From positions 558,001-622,000 of the forward strand of contig CM062380.1 in the NCBI GenBank assembly GCA_031310005.1: a stretch of DNA of 64,000 nt, given 5' to 3'. This document shows positions 57,534 to 64,000 of this stretch, in pieces. The notes under the pieces were generated by a model, which had not been told where the DNA came from, searched no databases, and saw only the letters and a program-made list of their open reading frames with translations. This DNA comes from Dactylellina haptotyla (lineage: Eukaryota > Ascomycota > Orbiliomycetes > Orbiliales > Orbiliaceae). Made by a program: the position numbers and the translations under genes. The stretch's first letter is position 1. Every line of letters begins with the position of its first letter.

Positions 57534-58265
57534 GGCTGCGACTGGAATCTACAGACGTCGGGTATGTATGTGTACGACTACGGGGTATATGTATGCGTAT
57601 TATTCGTAAAGGGGCGTCCTACGAGTTACGGGCAGCATTCAGCGGCAGAAAGAGGAAGTTCCTGGCCTTTTATTAAGTCTCGCGGTGTATCGGCCAGAGA
57701 AGCGAGGCAAGAGAAGTACCACCGGCGACCCCGAAGCTCGGAGATGCAGGCCACAGCGACTTAAATCTGGGGAGAGGTTGTTTGGGAGCATTCCATCGGA
57801 CGGCCAGATTTGAACCGAGGCTGTTCTGCGGCAACAAACACGCAACACCTTTTGAACGTAGCACACGACTCCCCGCGCTGAATGCCGATTGGCCGGCCTG
57901 CTGACTGGCTGCGTTCGTCCTGGTTTGCCGAACCCGACGGAGGCTGCTAAGCTTCCCTCTCTCTGGGGGCTTAAATAGCCACCAGGTGGCATGTGGGAAT
58001 CTGGAATACCCGGCTTTCCTATCGATAACCACGGTTTGATAGTAAAAATACCAGGGCTAATTGAGATTGGGTGCTATATGCACAACATATATAGTTATAT
58101 ATATATATCTTCAGATTACGGTATAATTGTACAATATCTAACACGAGTTCGGCTGACATGGCCCGTGCTGCAAGATACTTCGAAATACCAACTGAGGGAG
58201 ATGTGTTTGTTTCTAATACAAGTCTAGAAAGAATATGGCCCATGGATAACTCCGATACCGATTTC
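57534..58265. other. Intergenic region upstream of the APH gene
   Basis: Contains the minus-strand APH promoter. A moderately GC-rich part (57600-57990) has overlapping frames on both strands, taken as chance. A TATATATATATA run lies at about 58090-58105. Confidence 0.4.
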
Positions 58266-59378
58266 TCAAAACTGCGCTCCCAGAAACATTGCCAAAAACG
58301 CTGAGCCGAGGACAAGAGAAGAAAGCTTGGAACATCTTATTGCAGGAGCCGAGTTCGGTGTTGTCGACGTTGTCGACGGCCCGCCCGTGGTGGACGTTGA
58401 GGCGGCGACTCCGTTAGATGTCGGTGCAGATGAAGACGGGCCTCCGCTAGATGTAGGTGTAGATGTAGACGAGCTGCCCAAAGGCACCGAGGTTCTTGGA
58501 GAAGCGGTTGCGGTCGTCGACATGCTATCATCTTCGCTTGTGGTACTGCTATCAGCCGCTTCCGTTGTCGAGGTGGTACCAACGCTCCTCGTCTCCAAGG
58601 TTGTCCCAGAGGTCGTCTCCGCCGCCATGCTAGTCTCCGACATGGTTTCGGTACCCTGAGAAACCGAGGAACTCCCATTGAGAATTTTTTGCCAGTTCGC
58701 GAGATCTTCTGCCGTCGGGAACACGTCAAACAAGCCGCATCTGTAATTGTCATCGGGAATAATGATATTCCAGTCGCTCTCGACCTCTGCGCGTGTCAAC
58801 ACATCTATCCGTGTGTCCATTCCCGAATCGCAGCAGAGATAACCACCGCCCCCGGATATCGAGTAGCCCAGCACGAATTCACCATTGGGGCACCTGTCAT
58901 TGTCGCCCTTGATGGGTAGATTATACGCGCCGTTGCCAAACTTCTCGAGAGGGGTGTCGCGAATGTTAGGTACCGATTTGCATGGGACGCTCGCGATCTC
59001 TGAGGATTCTGAGACCGCCCCGACCTGGCAGCACATGTTGTCCTGCCCTAGCCATCTTCCACAAGCGCCGCCATTCGGGCCCAGGACTGAGTTGATACAG
59101 TACCCCTCCTCACCGCATTTTTCCCAGTAAAGGTCACATTGTGCTACGCCACAGCGGAGCGGCGGGGTTACAGTTATCGTTAACGCCTCCCATCTTGTAG
59201 ACATTTTCTCAAATTTGGCGAGTTTTGCAATGCAATTAAAGATTCGAGTTCTTGCTGTGAGAAAGGTAGGTCGTTGCCACGATACAAAGAAAAGAGTTGT
59301 AAACAGCGATCCTATGAATAACAGGGCAGCAGAAATTGTAAAAGTAATTGGGATGGGAAATGGAAAATGGGCATTCAT
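58266..59378 (-). CDS. Cys-rich, Ser/Thr-rich GPI-type surface protein
   Basis: Intronless, 370 aa from the ATG at 59378; the frame is open up to 59594, but the upstream part has no signal-like features. The N-terminus has a hydrophobic segment (FTISAALLFIGSLFTTLFFVSW) that can act as signal or anchor. The ectodomain has many cysteines (CGVAQCDLYWEKCGEEGYC, then CCQVG and YLCCDSG). About 110 Ser/Thr-rich residues follow. The C-terminus (SKLSSLVLGSAFLAMFLGAQF) fits a GPI-attachment signal. The spacing loosely recalls chitin-binding or granulin-like cysteine modules, but I cannot name it. The protein is likely in the cell wall or on the plasma membrane. Confidence 0.7.
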   Translation of the reverse strand: MNAHFPFPIPITFTISAALLFIGSLFTTLFFVSWQRPTFLTARTRIFNCIAKLAKFEKMSTRWEALTITVTPPLRCGVAQCDLYWEKCGEEGYCINSVLGPNGGACGRWLGQDNMCCQVGAVSESSEIASVPCKSVPNIRDTPLEKFGNGAYNLPIKGDNDRCPNGEFVLGYSISGGGGYLCCDSGMDTRIDVLTRAEVESDWNIIIPDDNYRCGLFDVFPTAEDLANWQKILNGSSSVSQGTETMSETSMAAETTSGTTLETRSVGTTSTTEAADSSTTSEDDSMSTTATASPRTSVPLGSSSTSTPTSSGGPSSSAPTSNGVAASTSTTGGPSTTSTTPNSAPAIRCSKLSSLVLGSAFLAMFLGAQF

Positions 59379-60278
59379 ATCGCCTCTTTTTGAATTATTC
59401 CGATGCGCCCGATATGCTCCATAGCTAGCTAGCAAGGCTCGTGTATTCCGATGCAACAATAGCACACTTGGCGCATGGAACGGCTGAGAGGCCCAACCAG
59501 TCACACCAACACACAAACGAAAGTTGCTTAATTCAGCAACAAGCCATGTTCCTTGGTGTCTTTCAAGCAGCTTGATCTGTTGATAATCGCACATATACAG
59601 GGGGGAGAAGGGCTAGAACTCCACTAGTCAATTGATAAGCTTGCTTCGTGTATACTACCGTATTCGACCCCCACTATGCGCTTCGATCCACGTCGTTCCA
59701 CCAGGAATATTGAAATAATTCGAAGCTCTGCTATCATGTTGCTTTTGAGTCTCAAATCGAATCTGCCGGACACTTCAAGCCCGAGCCGGTCGTCACATTC
59801 GATGTCACACTGATAACTTCAAGTAATTTTGTTCGGTTTGCTATCGTCGGTTGGCAAGACAAATTTCCCCAGATATAAAAGTTAAGCGTAGCCACAGAAC
59901 CAAAACAATAACTATTCGGCGAGATTCAATTGAGTAAAATCTCCATGCGGATTCGAGTTTGTTGAGGTTTGGGTGTTGAAGTTGTGGTTAGACGTTAGAG
60001 CCGCATCCCCTTCGTGTTTGCGGCTGTTCAACTTTCCTAAAGAGGGAATGCCGACCACGACACCGATGCATAACGCTGCGGTGGTGCTAGTCAGGAACAA
60101 GGCTGGGATCAAAGGATTTAGTTACCAAGAATCCAGTGCCTCTTCATCTTCAATATCGTCGCCTAATCCGACATGCGCTTCTTTCAGGTGTCGCGACTAC
60201 GGTGCCTCAAGTTCGCGGTAACATGAGTATAACAACGTTGTATTCCTAACATATTTCTATCATTTGGCAGGCACCACC
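59379..60278. other. Divergent intergenic region
   Basis: Promoters of the minus-strand surface protein and the plus-strand UIM-ankyrin gene. A CAG acceptor-like site at 60268-60270 just before the UIM-ankyrin ATG, and an open stretch at 59973-60217 ending in GTAACA, could mark an upstream exon, but the frames do not join cleanly. Confidence 0.4.
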
Positions 60279-63053
60279 ATGTCGGCAGCTAGTGCTGCCC
60301 CGCCTGTCCCCGCACGTCCGGGTTCCTCGATACCTCCCGAGCTCAGCAGTGTCGCAAGACGAAACACTGGATCTCTAGCAGAGAACTCTCTTGCTGGAGC
60401 CTCGAATTCTCATGAGCGAGCGGAACATCCCTCCGATGGAGCGGCATCATTGCGGTTGGAGACCGCGGTCCGGTTTAGCGGTGTCTTCGTGGAAACCGAA
60501 GATATGGTCGCCGCGGCAGTGTACTGGAGAAGTCGGCAAGAACATGTCGAAGCGGACGACTTCTACAAGTTTATGGCCAGCTACGGGAAACGAGAAACAG
60601 AACTCTTACAACCCTCGGGTCTCGGTACGACCGAAAATACCTCAGTAGAACCCAAACCCGGTGTTGCCGTGGAAGTTAGTGAAATGGCTCGGAAACTTGA
60701 ATCAGTGCTGAAGGATCAAGGGAAAGGGAACCATGCAATCGAATCAACGTCTATTGCTTCTACAATTATATCAAGAGCAGAAACCGCTATGGTGACAAAA
60801 AAGAAACCTCCACCTCCGCCTCCGCCTCCAAGATCACGAACCGGCATTGTTAACCCGACAGTACAAGTTGGAGCTAGCGGCTTAGCCGGGCATTCGATAC
60901 CCTCTGCGGTATCTTTAAACGCACCGCTGTCACCGCCTGTAATACCATCGAAGCTTACGCCGATAGAGCCTCCAGTCGTACAGTGGGCCCACAAATCCGA
61001 TGCGCCCTCTCCGCCGCGCTATGGTGCCTTCCGAGGTTTCCCCAAGGGCAATTCTGCTACCGACGGAGTCCCGTCGGCGGGTTCATATACTCAAAACTCC
61101 ACCCATAGTACCACAGGAACACAGCCACCCAGTCATGATGCCGACAATGATGACCTAGAATTTCGACTAGCCATTCAAGCTAGTCTCGAACTATCGCAAA
61201 AGCAAGCTGCTGCTGAAGCAGCAGCGAAGCAAAGAGCTGAGAGGACGGCTGCAGCTGACATGGAAGACCCAGAATACCGTCTGGCCATTGAAGCAAGTAA
61301 ATATGAAGCTGAGCAGAGCGCATTACGGAACAGGTCGCCTCCAGAAAACAATCCCAAGCTACCCCAACCCACGGGGTTCACAAATAGCGATCTTGATCAT
61401 GTGAAGATGAACCCTTATTCCATCCCACAGACCCCGCTCGAGCACGCGCAAGCTGCCTCTAGTTTAGGAATAGATCTGGACCAATATATGAAAATGTACA
61501 CACACTTCCTAACTTCTTACAACAATAGCCTCGGAATATCAGGCTTTGGAGCACCGACATCCCTCAATAATGGGGTTACCGTATCAAACTTCGTTGGAGA
61601 TATCAAAGCGATACAAGATGATTATCTTAAGCGATATATGGCTAGTATTGGTGCAACAAGCGGATACCCTGCTCCCGGTGCCACGCAAAACTCCTACCTA
61701 GACTTTCTGAAGACCATAGGATTGGGATCTACAAACTCTTTTCTTAATACACAGCCTCTCTCTCAGTGGGGTATAGAAGGTTCTAAATTCAAAAATGGTC
61801 CTGAACTCCCTAAAACAGACTTCAGCGGGTTAAATCATCTTGGCATACAGCCGAACAACCTACCACCATACCCCAACTCCTCTGGTTCTGACTCAACAGC
61901 CCCTCTAGCACATGCACCCATACCACCCACTACAGGCCAGAGTAGTGTACCCCAAGAGCGTCTAGAGCTCCGGAGAATCATGCTACAAATGGCTGCCTCC
62001 GGGCTTGGATCCCGACCTGCTACGAAACTTGGTCTTGAATATGTCATGAATTTTTGGACCCTTGTTCCAACACGCTACTCGGTAACTGATGCCCATCTCA
62101 AGGAGATGATGGACAATTTCAACAAACCCCATGGTCGCGGTCTCGCTGAGATGACCCAAGGGTTTAGCTTTATGCACATGTGCATTCGTCTCTCCAAACT
62201 CGACTTAATCAAAGAGCTAGTCGAGTACGGTGATGCAGACCTCTCCGCTACGCACCCAAAATCAACGACGCTCTTAAGAAACGCAATATGGTATTCGGAC
62301 GAGGAGAGTGGGGTATTGCAATATCTCATATCTCGGGGTTTGGATGTCAACGGGCGTACGCTGAGAGACAGTGTTCCACCTCTCCATCATGCTGTTGCAG
62401 CACATAACGTCTCCGCCGTAAGGGATCTGTTGAATGCCGGAGCAAAGGTAAATAACACGGTAACGAAGAACAGACGAGACTTGGCGGCAATATGTCGAAA
62501 GAAAAGCGCAGCAGTGGAACCCATGTACGGAATTCTCTTCTTACTCCTGGATGCGGGAGGAGAGGTTATATCGCGGTCAACCGGAACCCTCACCGCTACT
62601 TTATTTACAGCAGCATCGGGGTTTCCAGAAATAATTGAAGTTCTGAAAGTAAAGGGTGCGGACCACAATGACCTAAAGCGTCTAGAAGAATTTGAACTAT
62701 CCGCTGCTATTATTTACAATGATATAGAATTTGTGAAGGAGCACATTAGAAAGAAGAAACCGCTGAACAGAAAAGATATATTCAATTGCCTACCGCTCGA
62801 TAATGCCTACATCCACAATCGGCTCAAAATCGCAAGCGTTCTAAAGGCAGCTGGTGCCACAAGCTCTAGTGCTACTGCATCCTCCCGCTCAAGTGCTTCC
62901 AGGAATGTTGCATCAAGCGAAGACTTTTTTGATATTGACGACTCGGACAAATGGAGTGTGGATGGCCAAGGAGATAGAAGCGATCCAGAGGACTACCAGA
63001 CTGGTAAAGACTTTAGAGTTGGCCGCCTAGGGGGCGGGTACTATAATATATAA
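60279..63053 (+). CDS. UIM-containing ankyrin-repeat protein
   Basis: Intronless from the ATG at 60279 (924 aa). The N-terminal part has a conserved-looking helical patch (VAAAVYWRSRQEHVEADDF) and a run of eight prolines (about 177-184). Two ubiquitin-interacting motifs lie near residues 291-307 (DDLEFRLAIQASLEL) and 330-345 (DPEYRLAIEASKYE); both keep the acidic patch, Ala and Ser of the consensus. The middle is Asn/Ser/Gly-rich. Residues ~629-870 hold degenerate ankyrin repeats (for example PPLHHAVAAHNVSAVRDLLNAGAKVN and IIEVLKVKGAD). The tail is acidic. It probably reads ubiquitin signals and scaffolds partners; the pathway is unknown. An upstream exon is possible. Confidence 0.75.
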   Translation: MSAASAAPPVPARPGSSIPPELSSVARRNTGSLAENSLAGASNSHERAEHPSDGAASLRLETAVRFSGVFVETEDMVAAAVYWRSRQEHVEADDFYKFMASYGKRETELLQPSGLGTTENTSVEPKPGVAVEVSEMARKLESVLKDQGKGNHAIESTSIASTIISRAETAMVTKKKPPPPPPPPRSRTGIVNPTVQVGASGLAGHSIPSAVSLNAPLSPPVIPSKLTPIEPPVVQWAHKSDAPSPPRYGAFRGFPKGNSATDGVPSAGSYTQNSTHSTTGTQPPSHDADNDDLEFRLAIQASLELSQKQAAAEAAAKQRAERTAAADMEDPEYRLAIEASKYEAEQSALRNRSPPENNPKLPQPTGFTNSDLDHVKMNPYSIPQTPLEHAQAASSLGIDLDQYMKMYTHFLTSYNNSLGISGFGAPTSLNNGVTVSNFVGDIKAIQDDYLKRYMASIGATSGYPAPGATQNSYLDFLKTIGLGSTNSFLNTQPLSQWGIEGSKFKNGPELPKTDFSGLNHLGIQPNNLPPYPNSSGSDSTAPLAHAPIPPTTGQSSVPQERLELRRIMLQMAASGLGSRPATKLGLEYVMNFWTLVPTRYSVTDAHLKEMMDNFNKPHGRGLAEMTQGFSFMHMCIRLSKLDLIKELVEYGDADLSATHPKSTTLLRNAIWYSDEESGVLQYLISRGLDVNGRTLRDSVPPLHHAVAAHNVSAVRDLLNAGAKVNNTVTKNRRDLAAICRKKSAAVEPMYGILFLLLDAGGEVISRSTGTLTATLFTAASGFPEIIEVLKVKGADHNDLKRLEEFELSAAIIYNDIEFVKEHIRKKKPLNRKDIFNCLPLDNAYIHNRLKIASVLKAAGATSSSATASSRSSASRNVASSEDFFDIDDSDKWSVDGQGDRSDPEDYQTGKDFRVGRLGGGYYNI

Positions 63054-63197
63054 TTCTAGATGTAGCTCACAGGATCCACCATTTTTGTATATTTCTCGGA
63101 TACGGACTCTTCTCTTTGTTGTATTCTGTACAAGTATAGGTTTTTCTAAAGGAAGCGAACTATAATACCCGGTTATTAACCTTGATAGAAGTCCAAT

Positions 63198-63995
63198 CTA
63201 CTCTTTATAAACGATATCAAACAGCATGCTAACACCACCTGTGTTTTCACTCGGCGCATCCTTCTCCACCCCGCGATCTTCGAACGGCCCAACCAACCCC
63301 GCTAACTTCCCTTCGCTCCTAGTATTCCTCGTCATCGCTGTTAATTTTTCCTTCGTCTCAATGTCTTGCTTCCCATCCTCTTCCTCGCCAGTATACACCA
63401 CCACACCGACATACCTACCGTTCTCTCTATTTCCGTTCCCATCTGGGACGTGGATCTCAAGGTCGACAATCACATCATGGCGTCTATGGAATAGCTGAGT
63501 AACATTCCACGACAGTCTCTCACGAAACATGGATGGCTTCCCTCGGTGGATGGTATACTCTACCACTGCCTTTTTCGGTGTATCCTTATACGACATGGTA
63601 AGACGGAAGCGTTCGTGTCTTCCGATATTTGAACTAGATTTCAACGTCATAGCCCAAGGATGTGAGATCTCGGCTTTACATGACTCGTATTGATGGATAG
63701 CATTGAGTTCTGTGTGACCTGGAAGCGGGAGTGGGTATACTATGGCAGCGGAAGAGAGCATCGGTGTAAAGGTTGTGGACTCTATGGTATCTGGGATTTC
63801 ATGGCGGAGGGTTTCTAGAGATGAAATTAGAGATTCTAGGTAAGGAGTTGGGGCTGGCGAGTAGGATTTATAGAGAGATACTAGGCGTTTATGGTCGTTT
63901 GAGGCAGGGGCGAGGGTCGAATGTAGTGCGGAGATCTGGGGCAGAAGGTGGGTGAAGATGTGATCTAGTACGGTGGGAATCACGGGTTCCGACAT
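63198..63995 (-). CDS. Hypothetical 265-aa protein
   Basis: Intronless; ATG at 63995, five bases from the window edge, so a further upstream start cannot be excluded. The N-terminus (DHIFTHLLPQISALHSTLAP, then LVSLYKSYSPAPTPYLESLISSLETLRHEI) looks helical. Residues ~110-205 look like beta strands (FRLTMSYKDTP, then AVVEYTIHRGKPSMF and VIVDLEIHVPDGN). There is no signal peptide or membrane segment. I do not recognise the family. It is convergent with the UIM-ankyrin gene (145-bp gap). Confidence 0.65.
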   Translation of the reverse strand: MSEPVIPTVLDHIFTHLLPQISALHSTLAPASNDHKRLVSLYKSYSPAPTPYLESLISSLETLRHEIPDTIESTTFTPMLSSAAIVYPLPLPGHTELNAIHQYESCKAEISHPWAMTLKSSSNIGRHERFRLTMSYKDTPKKAVVEYTIHRGKPSMFRERLSWNVTQLFHRRHDVIVDLEIHVPDGNGNRENGRYVGVVVYTGEEEDGKQDIETKEKLTAMTRNTRSEGKLAGLVGPFEDRGVEKDAPSENTGGVSMLFDIVYKE

Positions 63996-64000
63996 TACTA

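Noticed and set aside
59912-60112. Minus 66-codon frame with a hydrophobic N-terminus
   Set aside because: No ATG (starts at TTG); hydrophobic run may be chance in a divergent promoter region.

Overview
The window reads as nuclear DNA of a filamentous ascomycete (Pezizomycotina). The reasons are short GT-AG introns (about 55-150 bp) with CTAAC/CTAAT-like branch sites, pyrimidine-rich leaders, and fungal families such as Rcl1, TRIP4/Rqt4, a Sul-type sulfate permease, a rhodopsin-like (PTH11-type) membrane protein, PhiA-like and DUF3455 secreted proteins, and HXXXD acyltransferase. The class cannot be fixed from the sequence. Gene density is low: about 21 protein genes in 64 kb, separated by gaps of up to 5 kb with no convincing genes.

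Layout, left to right. The left edge cuts off the 3' end of what looks like a NACHT/STAND (NLR-like) gene with an Arg/Ser- and Pro-rich tail (1-1061). It is followed by RCL1 (18S rRNA maturation), a mucin-like single-pass membrane protein, a small hypothetical protein, an F-box protein with a 12-residue repeat tail, an Rqt4/TRIP4-like zinc-finger protein and a second F-box-like protein (to 13.1 kb). From 16 to 29 kb there are a secreted DUF3455 protein, a membrane-anchored pepsin-fold protein without canonical catalytic motifs (minus strand, six exons), a third F-box-like protein, a small secreted protein with a Kex2-type propeptide, and a PhiA-like cell-wall protein (minus). The centre holds a sulfate permease, an orphan HXXXD acyltransferase and a seven-helix rhodopsin-domain protein. 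The right part carries an RNase III/dsRBD protein that has lost catalytic acids, a small secreted protein with a knottin-like cysteine pattern, a secreted Asn/Gly-repeat protein, an APH/ACAD10-11-like phosphotransferase, a cysteine-rich GPI-type surface protein, a UIM-ankyrin protein and an uncharacterised protein at the right edge.

Housekeeping genes (RCL1, RQT4-like, sulfate permease) are mixed with surface or secreted proteins and ubiquitin-linked proteins (three F-box-like, one UIM-ankyrin). I see no biosynthetic cluster, CRISPR array, rRNA gene, intact tRNA or recognisable transposon. The most unusual items are the pepsin-like and RNase III-like proteins with altered catalytic residues, the knottin-like secreted protein, and the sulfate permease, whose conserved sequence switches frame in the pore domain and in the STAS domain.
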